Origin: Acidimicrobiia bacterium
GTDB taxonomy: Bacteria > Actinomycetota > Acidimicrobiia > Acidimicrobiales > Ilumatobacteraceae
Length of the DNA stretch: 8,191 bases
Assembly: GCA_010025655.1 (NCBI GenBank)
Contig: RGSV01000042.1
Coordinates: forward strand, 1 to 8,191
Direction of reading: 5' to 3'
Numbering within the stretch: the first letter of the stretch is position 1; each line of letters starts with the position of its first letter. This document shows, piece after piece, positions 1 through 6,456 of the stretch. A program made the position numbers and the translations under genes. The notes beneath the pieces were generated by a model, which worked only from the letters and a program-made list of their open reading frames with translations, made no database searches and was not told where the DNA came from.

Positions 1-356
1 GGGCGGTTGTTGGTAAACACGTCACACATTGCATCAATGATGTTGGCGTCGACAAAGGGTTGGTCACCCTGCACATTGATGATGACGTCGGCTTCAAGTT
101 GGTCGATGACCGACGCAATTCGTTCGGAACCCGAAGAACATTCGGGTGACGTCATCACGACTCGATGACCCCAACTGCGTGCCTCGCGAGCCACCTCATC
201 AGAATCGGTACAGAGCACCACTTCGACGAGACGCTTGCTCTTGCCAGCACCATCAAGTGCTCGCCGCAACATCGCAACACCACCGATGTCGGCCAAGACC
301 TTGCGCGGTAGCCGCGACGACTCAAGTCGAGCCGGCACTGCGACGAGGAATCGCAA
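1..356 (-). CDS. kdsB: 3-deoxy-manno-octulosonate cytidylyltransferase-like protein (5' part only)
   Basis: This is the N-terminal ~118 residues of a nucleotidyltransferase of the KdsB family, which activates the eight-carbon sugar Kdo with CTP to give CMP-Kdo in the cytoplasm. The protein opens LRFLVAVPARLESSRLPRKV, the CTP-binding P-A-R-x-x-S-x-R-L-P-x-K loop. It continues with VVLCTDSDEV (family pattern VATD-x-E-V), MTSPECSSGSERIASV (family M-T-x-x-x-x-x-S-G-T-x-R) and INVQGDQPFV, whose Asp in QGD[EQ]P coordinates Mg2+ in the family. KdsB is usually about 250 residues, so roughly half is seen and the C-terminus lies left of the window. The start is TTG at 356-354, chosen because GAAGG sits 7 nt upstream and the family's N-terminal strand begins there. 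It follows the cysO-like gene by 14 nt and probably shares its transcript. The substrate could be another 3-deoxy sugar rather than Kdo, since the organism looks Gram-positive. Family call is firm, substrate is not. Confidence 0.85.
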   Translation of the reverse strand, partial: MRFLVAVPARLESSRLPRKVLADIGGVAMLRRALDGAGKSKRLVEVVLCTDSDEVAREARSWGHRVVMTSPECSSGSERIASVIDQLEADVIINVQGDQPFVDANIIDAMCDVFTNNR

Positions 357-363
357 GTGACTG

Positions 364-368
364 CCTTC
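364..368 (-). promoter_or_regulatory. Ribosome binding site deciding the kdsB start
   Basis: On the minus strand GAAGG lies 7 nt before the TTG at 356-354. No ATG or GTG in this frame fits the family N-terminus as well, so this site supports the TTG start. Confidence 0.55.
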
Positions 369-370
369 GG

Positions 371-652
371 TCAGGCGTGGCCGCCAGCGACCGCGGGCAC
401 GATCGACACCGTCTGGCCACCGTGCACCTGGGTGTCGAGCCCGTTCAGATAGCGCACGTCATCATCAGCGACGAACACATTGACGAACTTGTGTAAGTTG
501 CCCGCTTCGTCAAGCAACTTGGCGGTAAACCCTGGGTGCGCCTTGTCGAGGCCTTGCAGCACTTCGCGCAAGGTGGAACCGCTCACCGAGACGGTGCTTG
601 CCCCGCCAGAGAGTGGACGCAGTGTGGTGGGAATACGCACGGTCACTGACAC
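371..652 (-). CDS. cysO: CysO-like MoaD/ThiS-family sulfur carrier protein
   Basis: This is a 93-residue ubiquitin-fold sulfur carrier. CysO of Mycobacterium tuberculosis is charged as a C-terminal thiocarboxylate and gives its sulfur to O-phosphoserine through CysM to make cysteine; the Mec+ metalloprotease then releases the product. The match is close by recall: the opening VTVRIPTTLRP against CysO VTVSIPTILRP, the middle LHKFVNVFVADDDVRYLNGL, and the end SIVPAVAGG. I set the start at GTG 652-650, which aligns with the CysO start. A further in-frame GTG lies at 661, and a longer reading from 727 would run deep into crtD. Oddly, two residues, His-Ala, follow the di-glycine (Gly90-Gly91-His92-Ala93), so the tail must be trimmed before adenylation. 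The gene starts 10 nt after the crtD stop with no clear ribosome site, suggesting coupled translation. MoaD or ThiS roles are less likely but possible. Confidence 0.85.
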   Translation of the reverse strand: MSVTVRIPTTLRPLSGGASTVSVSGSTLREVLQGLDKAHPGFTAKLLDEAGNLHKFVNVFVADDDVRYLNGLDTQVHGGQTVSIVPAVAGGHA

Positions 653-662
653 GACTGCCACG

Positions 663-2138
663 CTATCGCTGCGCCTGCAGCGCGGAAGGAAAATCACGCA
701 ATACCAAGTCGCTCGTGATGCGCGCACTCATCGCGACAAGCGGTAGACCGCCACCCGGGTGCGTTGACCCGCCAACGAGATACATGCCGCGCACTGCACT
801 GCGAATCGCGGGTCTGCGAAACGCGGCACTGCGACCGTTGGAAGAGGTTCCATAAATTGCTCCGCCTGGTGCACGAACCTTGCGGGCAAAGTCGGCGGGC
901 CCGACAACCTCCACAAACTTCGCGCGACGCCGCAGGTCAGGGCCGGTCTTGGCAAGTTGCGCGAGCATCCACTCGCCCGCTTCAGCCACCTGCAGCTCGT
1001 CGCGTGGTGGCACATTGATGAGCAAGAACCAATTCTCATCACCAGCTGGTGCTTGGGTCGGGTCGGTAACACTCGAGACACAGCCATAGATAGTCGGGGT
1101 TCGCGGCACGCGACCAGCCGCGATGTCATCAAACTCGCGGGCATAGTCGCTCGAGAACCACACGTTGTGGTGATCGATGTGCGCAGTGCGTCCGGCCACA
1201 CCAGCGACGACGGCGATGCCGCTCGTCGATCGACCAGCACGTTCGACTCGACGCAATGCCTTGGCGTCTGGTGCCAGATCGCGGTACAGATGCTCGGCAT
1301 CGGCATTCGCAATCACCACGTCACTGTGCAACTCTTCGTCGTCGACGACGACTCCTTTGGCGCGATTGCGCTGCACGATGATGCGCTGCACGTCGGCGTT
1401 GGTGCGGAACTCGACGCCAGCTCGCCGCGCCACCCGCTCAATGGCCGAACACAGCGCACCTAACCCGCCGCGCACGTACCACGCACCGAGATCGGCTTCG
1501 ACCGCTGCAATGCACCCGAGCGTCGCAGGCACTTGCCGCGGGTCTGACCCGCTGTAGGTGGCGTAGCGACCGAGCCACTGCACGAGTCGTGGATCACGAA
1601 ACTGTGCTTCTGCGCGTGAATGCAGAGTACGTCGGGCATCGATGCGGCTCAGATCACGTGGCGAGCGCATGCGGCGTAGCAACGACAGTCGGCCGTGCAT
1701 GTCGCCGGCAAAGAACGTGCGCTCACTCACCTGCCAGATGGTGCGAGCCCGCTCGAGGTACTGCAGATACTCTGCACCGGCACCGTTACTGAATGACTCG
1801 AGAGCCTCTGCCGTGGCGACAGGCTCGTCACGAAACGTGACGGTCGAACCGTCGGGCCAGAAATAGCGAAATGACGGGTCGAGACGAATGAGGTCGCACT
1901 CGTCAGCCAGCGTGGTGCCCGCGAGACGAAAGGCGTCATCAAACACCGCAGGAAGTGTCAACAACGACGGACCCATATCGAACGTAAAACCGTCTCGTTG
2001 ATACACCGCGAGCTTTCCCCCAACCGTGGCATTGCGTTCGCACACAAGCACGCTGCGACCACGCGCGGCGAGGCGTAACGCGGTAATCATGCCGCCGACG
2101 CCGGCCCCGATGATGATGGCGTCGTGGTGCGAGGTCAC
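663..2138 (-). CDS. crtD: CrtD-like carotenoid 3,4-desaturase (CrtI-family FAD oxidoreductase)
   Basis: This is a 491-residue flavoprotein of the phytoene desaturase family. The N-terminus has the dinucleotide-binding glycine motif GAGVGG (residues 11-16), an acidic ribose-binding Glu (VLVCERNATVGGK) and the family DMGPSLLTLP segment. The C-terminus has the bacterial desaturase signature GMYLVGGSTHPGGGLPLV (about 451-468). It is a diverged paralogue of the CrtI encoded upstream, so it probably acts on a later intermediate. Its start codon overlaps the stop of cruF (shared GTGA, 4 nt). In Deinococcus and haloarchaea, CruF hydratases work with CrtD 3,4-desaturases. I therefore infer that this enzyme desaturates C-3,4 of a 1-hydroxylated carotenoid, probably at the membrane surface. 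Family membership is secure. The exact reaction is inferred from context, and a second phytoene or lycopene desaturase or a ketolase-like oxidase remain alternatives. The start is GTG. Confidence 0.8.
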   Translation of the reverse strand: MTSHHDAIIIGAGVGGMITALRLAARGRSVLVCERNATVGGKLAVYQRDGFTFDMGPSLLTLPAVFDDAFRLAGTTLADECDLIRLDPSFRYFWPDGSTVTFRDEPVATAEALESFSNGAGAEYLQYLERARTIWQVSERTFFAGDMHGRLSLLRRMRSPRDLSRIDARRTLHSRAEAQFRDPRLVQWLGRYATYSGSDPRQVPATLGCIAAVEADLGAWYVRGGLGALCSAIERVARRAGVEFRTNADVQRIIVQRNRAKGVVVDDEELHSDVVIANADAEHLYRDLAPDAKALRRVERAGRSTSGIAVVAGVAGRTAHIDHHNVWFSSDYAREFDDIAAGRVPRTPTIYGCVSSVTDPTQAPAGDENWFLLINVPPRDELQVAEAGEWMLAQLAKTGPDLRRRAKFVEVVGPADFARKVRAPGGAIYGTSSNGRSAAFRRPAIRSAVRGMYLVGGSTHPGGGLPLVAMSARITSDLVLRDFPSALQAQR

Positions 2139-2944
2139 GCGATGGTCTCGGCTGACTGCTGGTCAGAGCGACTGCGCAAGGCGACGACGCACGACCCGCC
2201 CATTGCCACCAAGCCGGTGACGGCGACCACCACGTCATCAAAGAAGAACACGAAGCCAATGGTCGAAAGCACGGTCAGCACCGAATAGATGACGAACGTC
2301 AGTTGTTGAGTCGTTGTCGCCATCTGGGTGCCGCCGCTGTGCGACGAATGATTGGCCTGCAGGATGAGTCGCACCAGCAGCAGCATGACGATTGCAGTCA
2401 CAAACCACCCTCCATAGTTGACGAGCGGGATCCCCCGAAACGCTGGACCTGGTTGTGACCATGACCAGTACCCCTCGCCCACCATCTGGGGGTCTAGGAA
2501 CACATCCCACGCGGTGATGGCGGCTGCGCCAATCACTACTTGCCCGAACGCCGACAGCGACGAGTTCGTGAACATGCCGTGCACCACCAAGGTGATCATC
2601 GCCCAGGCGACTGCGACGAGGAGCGGCACGCCGAATACTTTCGGTTGCAGCGCCGCGCCGTAGTCGTAGTCGCCGAATGGCACACCGCTGCGGCTACCAA
2701 TCACTTCGATGGCCAGACTCACGGTCATCACCACGCCCGAAGCAGCCACCGCGCGCCAGTGGTGCACCAGCCAGTGGGCAGCCAGAGCAGCGAGAAAAAA
2801 TCCGCCGACCACCACATAGGCAAGTGCACGCCGCTCTGGGCCACCACGGGAAAACAGTGGTGTCGCCACCATGGCTGCGAGTGCGACGAGCCCGGCACTG
2901 CGGCTGACCTTGACCGCCGCTGACGTTGACGTCGTTGCCGACAC
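2135..2944 (-). CDS. cruF: CruF-type carotenoid 1,2-hydratase (integral membrane protein)
   Basis: This 269-residue protein is very hydrophobic, with about seven or eight membrane segments (roughly 18-33, 41-60, 66-82, 103-123, 132-150, 172-195, 214-234 and 236-256). It carries the conserved blocks of the CruF / DUF422 carotenoid biosynthesis family: Glu80 followed by GVPFGDYDY (87-95), the PLLVAVAWAM helix (107-116), AWDVFLDPQMV (145-155) and NYGGWF (176-181). CruF adds water to the terminal C-1,2 double bond of an acyclic psi-end group to give a tertiary alcohol, as in myxol, deinoxanthin and bacterioruberin synthesis. The start is GTG 2944-2942, 2 nt after the crtB stop, with GGCGG 6 nt upstream. 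The stop overlaps the crtD start. The last three segments, after residue 200, look like an add-on of low conservation. The family is clear. Which substrate it hydrates (lycopene, gamma-carotene or a C50 precursor) cannot be read from the sequence. Confidence 0.87.
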   Translation of the reverse strand: MSATTSTSAAVKVSRSAGLVALAAMVATPLFSRGGPERRALAYVVVGGFFLAALAAHWLVHHWRAVAASGVVMTVSLAIEVIGSRSGVPFGDYDYGAALQPKVFGVPLLVAVAWAMITLVVHGMFTNSSLSAFGQVVIGAAAITAWDVFLDPQMVGEGYWSWSQPGPAFRGIPLVNYGGWFVTAIVMLLLVRLILQANHSSHSGGTQMATTTQQLTFVIYSVLTVLSTIGFVFFFDDVVVAVTGLVAMGGSCVVALRSRSDQQSAETIA

Positions 2945-2946
2945 GA

Positions 2947-3843
2947 TCAGCCGCCAAACGGCACGACGAGTCGCCCCACGACGATCGCTTTTTGCCAGGT
3001 TGGCACTGAGGCGCGACGTGCAAAGACGTCATAGTTCTGCGCTTCGATGCGCTCGAGAATGCGCGAGTACAACGTGCGGGCAGCCCGAATGCAGCGGGCC
3101 GAGCGTGCGGGCAGCATTGCGATGCCGAGGTCTGCCGACGCATACATCGCACGACAACGGTCAATCTCGAACTTCATCAACTCGATGAACTGCGACGTGC
3201 ACGTTCGGGTCGTGAGATCAACCCCGAATCGACGGAGGTCTTCTTGCGGCACATACATGCGCCCACGGTCGAGGTCTTCGTTGATGTCGCGCAAGAAGTT
3301 GGTCAACTGAAAGGCATTGCCAAGGTCACGGGCGTGACCGAATGCCGCCGCATCAGACGGCTCGAGAATCGGCAGCATCATCTCACCGATGACCGCCGCT
3401 GAACCGTCCATATAGTCGAGCAAGTCAGCCCAGGTGTCGTACGACGCGACGGTCAAATCCATCGTCATACTGCGCAGGAAACGGCGAAAGCACTGCGGGT
3501 CGAGTGAGAACTTCTGCACGGTGTCGACCACCGCCATCAACACTGGGTCGGTTGACGCACCCGCTTGCAGGTCGCGAAAGAACCGTTCACCAAACGACGC
3601 AAGTGCCGCCTCGCGTTCGGCAACAGGCACTGGCCCGAGGTCATCGACGATGTCATCGGCGTAGCGACAAAAGCCGTAAAGGGCATGAACATGCGGCCGC
3701 TTGTCGGGTGGCAGCACCTTGGTCGACCAGTAATACGTCGTGCCGTGCCGCTTGTTGAACTCTTTGCAGAGCGCGTAACTCTCGTCCATCGTCACCGGAC
3801 CACTCGGCATGAGCCGTGTGGTTGGTGTCGGGGCTGGCGCCAT
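2947..3843 (-). CDS. crtB: Phytoene synthase
   Basis: This 298-residue squalene/phytoene synthase joins two geranylgeranyl diphosphates head to head, through prephytoene diphosphate, to make phytoene, the first committed carotenoid step. Both Mg2+-diphosphate binding aspartate motifs are present: YADDIVDD at 61-68, and QLTNFLRDINEDLDRGRMYVP at 179-199, the latter being the family's second signature. HGTTYYWST near residue 33 matches the usual S/T-x-F/Y-Y N-terminal region, and HALYGFCRYADD leads into the first motif. Length is normal for the family (about 290-310). The ATG start at 3843 follows the crtI stop by 5 nt, with GGTGA 5 nt upstream inside the end of crtI. The next gene, cruF, begins 2 nt after the stop. 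Squalene synthase or HpnC/HpnD are alternatives for the fold, but the crtE/crtI neighbours make phytoene synthase by far the best call. Confidence 0.95.
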   Translation of the reverse strand: MAPAPTPTTRLMPSGPVTMDESYALCKEFNKRHGTTYYWSTKVLPPDKRPHVHALYGFCRYADDIVDDLGPVPVAEREAALASFGERFFRDLQAGASTDPVLMAVVDTVQKFSLDPQCFRRFLRSMTMDLTVASYDTWADLLDYMDGSAAVIGEMMLPILEPSDAAAFGHARDLGNAFQLTNFLRDINEDLDRGRMYVPQEDLRRFGVDLTTRTCTSQFIELMKFEIDRCRAMYASADLGIAMLPARSARCIRAARTLYSRILERIEAQNYDVFARRASVPTWQKAIVVGRLVVPFGG

Positions 3844-3848
3844 TTACG

Positions 3849-5336
3849 TCACCGACCGCCGCGTGTCGCGGCGTAATCACCGATGCGCCGCGCCGCCAAC
3901 TTGCCCGACACCAGCACCATCGGCACACCAACGCCGGGCACCGTTGACGAACCGACGAAGAACAACCCGGGTACTCGCTTGTCGATGTTGTTCGGGCGAA
4001 ACGGCCCGGTCTGGCGGAAGGTATGCGCCAGCGCAAACGGCGTGCCGCGCTCCATGCCGAGACGCTCCCAGTCGAGTGGGTCATAGATGCGCTCAACCAC
4101 GACTTCAGTCGGGTACCCGAGTCGCCCGACGCGCTCACGGATATCGCCCATGATGCGATCTCGCTCGCGCGACCAGTCGATCTTGCCGTCGAGATTCGGC
4201 GTCGGCTCGAGCACATAGAGCGAAGAGTGACCATCGGGAGCAAGTCCCTTGGTGTCAAGCGAGTGCAGCGTGACGAGAATCGACGGGTCGGGCATGCGCA
4301 CGCCGTCTTCGATCAGGGCTTTGAATGCGCCGTTCCAATCGCGACCGAAGTGGATGTTGTGGTGTGCCGCATTCGCCGGCGGCATGCCCTTCACGCCCGC
4401 AATCCACAAGAGACAACTCGGGCTGTACTTGCCGTTACGCGCCACCCGCGGTGCGTCGACGCCACCGAGCAACGTGCGATACGCGACAGGCAAATCTGGA
4501 TTGCACACCACCGCGTCGGCGACGACTCGCTCTCCGCCGCCGAGTTCGACGCCCACGACCGCACCGCGTGAACCAGCCGAGCGCAGGATGCGTGTGACGG
4601 GGCTGTCGTAGCGAATCTGTACACCGGCTTTGGTGACCGCATGTGCCAACCCCGTGGCCATTGCATGCATTCCACCTTCGGGGAAATAGACCCCTTCGAC
4701 CGAATCCATGTACGTAATCACGGCATAGAGCGAGAGCGCTTCGTATGGCGCGAGGCCGGCGTACATCGATTGAAAACTAAAGATGCGCTGCAGGCGGTCG
4801 TCGCGAAAGAACGAGCCAATCTTTTTATTAAGTTTGCGAAACGCACCCATTTGCACCAACCGCAAGCCATCGCGCCACGGGCGCACAAGATCGAGTGGCG
4901 AGTTGAAGTTGGTGTCGATAAACGAGTTCATCTCTGCGCGATACAGGTCTTCCAGCCAGTCACAGAACTTGTGGAACGACGCGGCCTCCACCTTGTTGCT
5001 GAAGCGGGCAATTTCGCTCGCCATCGCTTCACGGCCGTGTCGCACGAAGAGCTCACTGCCGTCTTCATAGACCGCGCGGTACATCGGGTCGACTTTCTTG
5101 ATGGTGACGTATTCACGCATCTCGGCCCCGGCAGCGTTGAAGGCATCTTCGAGCAGGTTCGGCATGGTCAACACCGTCGGGCCATTGTCGAGGCGGAAGC
5201 CGTGCGATTCGATCATGCCCGCGCGACCTCCAGGAATGCCATCGCGTTCGACGACGAGCACATCGTGGCCACTGCGCGCGAGATAGGCCGCCGCCGAGAG
5301 TCCGCCGAGGCCAGCACCAATCACGACGACTTTCAT
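3849..5336 (-). CDS. crtI: Phytoene desaturase (lycopene-forming, CrtI type)
   Basis: This 495-residue FAD-dependent enzyme introduces double bonds into phytoene, normally four in bacteria that make lycopene. The N-terminus MKVVVIGAGLGG carries the GxGxxG nucleotide-binding motif at residues 7-12, followed by the acidic Glu in VLVVERDGIPGGR and the substrate-side segment LDNGPTVLTMP. The C-terminus has the bacterial phytoene desaturase signature, PGLFFVGSSTVPGVGVPMVL, from about residue 456. Length matches the family (about 490-510). The start ATG 5336-5334 shares one base with the crtE stop (TGATG), and a GGAG lies 6 nt upstream, fixing the start. The position between crtE and crtB, and the close agreement with the family, make this the lycopene-forming desaturase; the cluster's other desaturase (663-2138) is more diverged. 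The number of desaturation steps cannot be read from sequence. Confidence 0.94.
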   Translation of the reverse strand: MKVVVIGAGLGGLSAAAYLARSGHDVLVVERDGIPGGRAGMIESHGFRLDNGPTVLTMPNLLEDAFNAAGAEMREYVTIKKVDPMYRAVYEDGSELFVRHGREAMASEIARFSNKVEAASFHKFCDWLEDLYRAEMNSFIDTNFNSPLDLVRPWRDGLRLVQMGAFRKLNKKIGSFFRDDRLQRIFSFQSMYAGLAPYEALSLYAVITYMDSVEGVYFPEGGMHAMATGLAHAVTKAGVQIRYDSPVTRILRSAGSRGAVVGVELGGGERVVADAVVCNPDLPVAYRTLLGGVDAPRVARNGKYSPSCLLWIAGVKGMPPANAAHHNIHFGRDWNGAFKALIEDGVRMPDPSILVTLHSLDTKGLAPDGHSSLYVLEPTPNLDGKIDWSRERDRIMGDIRERVGRLGYPTEVVVERIYDPLDWERLGMERGTPFALAHTFRQTGPFRPNNIDKRVPGLFFVGSSTVPGVGVPMVLVSGKLAARRIGDYAATRGGR

Positions 5337-6388
5337 CAGAGACTCCGCTGAACAACGTAGGCGGCAAGTTCAACAAGTGCGCTACGCACCTGCGAACTCA
5401 CCGGTGCTGCGTTGATCGCTGTTATTGCCTCGTCGGTAAGCCGCGTAATCGTTGCTTCGAGTTCGGCGAGTGCACCTGTGTCGACGATCACCTGTTGCAC
5501 GTTGGCGACCTGTGCGTCGTCAAGTCGTACAGCCCCGACCTGGGCAAGCACCGATTGCTGTGCACTATTTGCGCGTGCCACTGCGATCGCCATGAGTGGC
5601 GTCGGTTTTCCCTCACGCAGATCGTCACCAACCGGCTTACCAGTGACCGACGTTTCACCAAATGCGCCGAGCACGTCATCACGCATCTGAAATGCGTCAC
5701 CGAGCGGCAGACCATATGCCGAATATGTAGCGAGTAAGTCGGTTGAGCCTCCTGCCAGCAACGCCCCGAGGTGTAGCGGACGTTCGATGGTGTACTTACC
5801 GCTCTTGTATCGGCAGATGCGTTCGGCTTTCTCGCGGCGCCGTTCAGAACGTGCCGAGCCGAGCATGTCGAGGTATTGACCGACGTTCAGTTCAATGCGC
5901 AGCTCATTCCACATTTCCCACGCGGCACGCGGAGCACCAGCCAACAACAGGTCGGCATACACGAATGCCAGATCACCAACGAGAATCGCCACACCATCCC
6001 CGAAGCGACGCGCATCACCAGCCCAGCGATGTTCTTCGTGCAGGTGTCGGTGCACTTCGTGGGTGGTCGGCTGACCGCGACGCGCTGTCGAGCCGTCCAT
6101 GATGTCGTCGTGGAAGAGCGCAAACGCGTGCATCAACTCGAACGCCGCACCCGCATCGACCACGCTGTCGGCATCTGGCGAACCACCCGCACCGACAAAC
6201 CCCCAATAGGTAAAGGCTGGGCGCAATCTCTTGCCGCCAGCGAGCACGAGGCGACGCAGTTCGCCGAACGGTGCAGCGAGATCGGCATCAAAGGCCACCC
6301 ATCGCGCAGTTTCGGCCTGCAAGATCGCCGCCAGCCGGGCATCGGTGCGTGCCGCCACCGAGAGCAGCGACTCGGGAGCAGTGCGCAC
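5336..6388 (-). CDS. crtE: Geranylgeranyl diphosphate synthase (trans-prenyltransferase)
   Basis: This 350-residue all-alpha prenyl synthase condenses isopentenyl diphosphate with allylic diphosphates; here it most likely supplies C20 GGPP to CrtB. Visible motifs are GGKRLRP (51-57, isopentenyl diphosphate binding), the first Asp-rich motif DDIMD (94-98) followed by RRGQPTTH, and the second, DDVLGAFGE (237-245), then GKPVGDDLREGKPTPL. The second motif has Gly in place of the final Asp, a variant I associate with actinobacterial IdsA-type enzymes. Phe89, five residues before the first motif, resembles archaeal type I GGPP synthases and argues for a short product. The start is GTG 6388-6386. 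No Shine-Dalgarno is seen upstream (AGCCTTTCACC), which suggests a leaderless message. It leads the carotenoid genes and overlaps crtI by one base. Farnesyl or longer products are possible but fit the neighbours less well. Confidence 0.9.
   Translation of the reverse strand: MRTAPESLLSVAARTDARLAAILQAETARWVAFDADLAAPFGELRRLVLAGGKRLRPAFTYWGFVGAGGSPDADSVVDAGAAFELMHAFALFHDDIMDGSTARRGQPTTHEVHRHLHEEHRWAGDARRFGDGVAILVGDLAFVYADLLLAGAPRAAWEMWNELRIELNVGQYLDMLGSARSERRREKAERICRYKSGKYTIERPLHLGALLAGGSTDLLATYSAYGLPLGDAFQMRDDVLGAFGETSVTGKPVGDDLREGKPTPLMAIAVARANSAQQSVLAQVGAVRLDDAQVANVQQVIVDTGALAELEATITRLTDEAITAINAAPVSSQVRSALVELAAYVVQRSL
5343..5346 (-). promoter_or_regulatory. Ribosome binding site of crtI inside the end of crtE
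   Basis: GGAG on the minus strand lies 6 nt before the crtI ATG at 5336, within the last codons of crtE. Together with the 1-nt stop/start overlap TGATG it indicates coupled translation of crtE and crtI. Confidence 0.6.
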
Positions 6389-6394
6389 GGTGAA

Positions 6395-6400
6395 AGGCTA
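6395..6400 (-). promoter_or_regulatory. Candidate -10 element for a leaderless crtE transcript
   Basis: On the minus strand TAGCCT matches TAnnnT and ends 6 nt before the crtE GTG. This is the spacing expected if transcription starts at the first base of the codon. No convincing -35 is seen about 17 nt upstream. The idea rests mainly on the missing ribosome site before crtE and is an inference. Confidence 0.3.
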
Positions 6401-6412
6401 CGCCTGCGAGGT

Positions 6413-6429
6413 TGACGCCCGCAGCGTCA
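6413..6429. repeat. Inverted repeat TGACGC-N5-GCGTCA in the xseB-crtE gap
   Basis: A perfect 6-bp dyad with a 5-nt spacer (CCGCA on the plus strand). It lies about 25 bp upstream of the crtE start. It could be a protein operator or an RNA stem-loop; no T-rich run follows it on the minus strand, so it is not a classical intrinsic terminator. Confidence 0.5.
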
Positions 6430-6439
6430 CTTCCGCGCG

Positions 6440-6456
6440 GTGACCTATGCGGTCAC
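6440..6456. repeat. Inverted repeat GTGACC-N5-GGTCAC over the xseB stop
   Basis: A perfect 6-bp dyad with a 5-nt spacer (TATGC on the plus strand). It includes the xseB TGA stop (6455-6453). Its centre is 27 bp from that of the second dyad in this gap, and both contain TGAC...GTCA half-sites, at slightly different spacing. The candidate roles are operator, stem-loop that ends or slows xseB transcription, or chance. Confidence 0.5.

Noticed and set aside
146..496. Plus-strand open frame over kdsB and the cysO-like gene
   Set aside because: It is antisense to two genes with clear family motifs and has a composition rich in Arg, His and Cys typical of shadow frames.
653..727. Longer reading of the cysO-like gene from position 727
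   Set aside because: The added 25 residues overlap the end of crtD in another frame, look unlike the family, and the alignment to CysO starts at GTG 652.
2135..2944. cruF protein as a CrtYc/CrtYd lycopene cyclase
   Set aside because: It is a single 269-residue membrane protein with the CruF/DUF422 blocks GVPFGDYDY, AWDVFLDPQMV and NYGGWF, not the short paired subunits of those cyclases.
4641..5351. A 236-codon open frame on the plus strand opposite crtI
   Set aside because: It lies wholly antisense to a well-conserved CrtI. Long antisense frames are expected from GC-rich codon use, and its translation shows no domain or motif that I recognise.
5876..6415. A 179-codon plus-strand frame opposite crtE
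   Set aside because: It is antisense to both aspartate motifs of the prenyl synthase, and no recognisable domain is seen.
6440..6456. Intrinsic terminator after xseB
   Set aside because: The stem is only 6 bp and no T-rich run follows on the minus strand, so it was recorded as an inverted repeat rather than a terminator.
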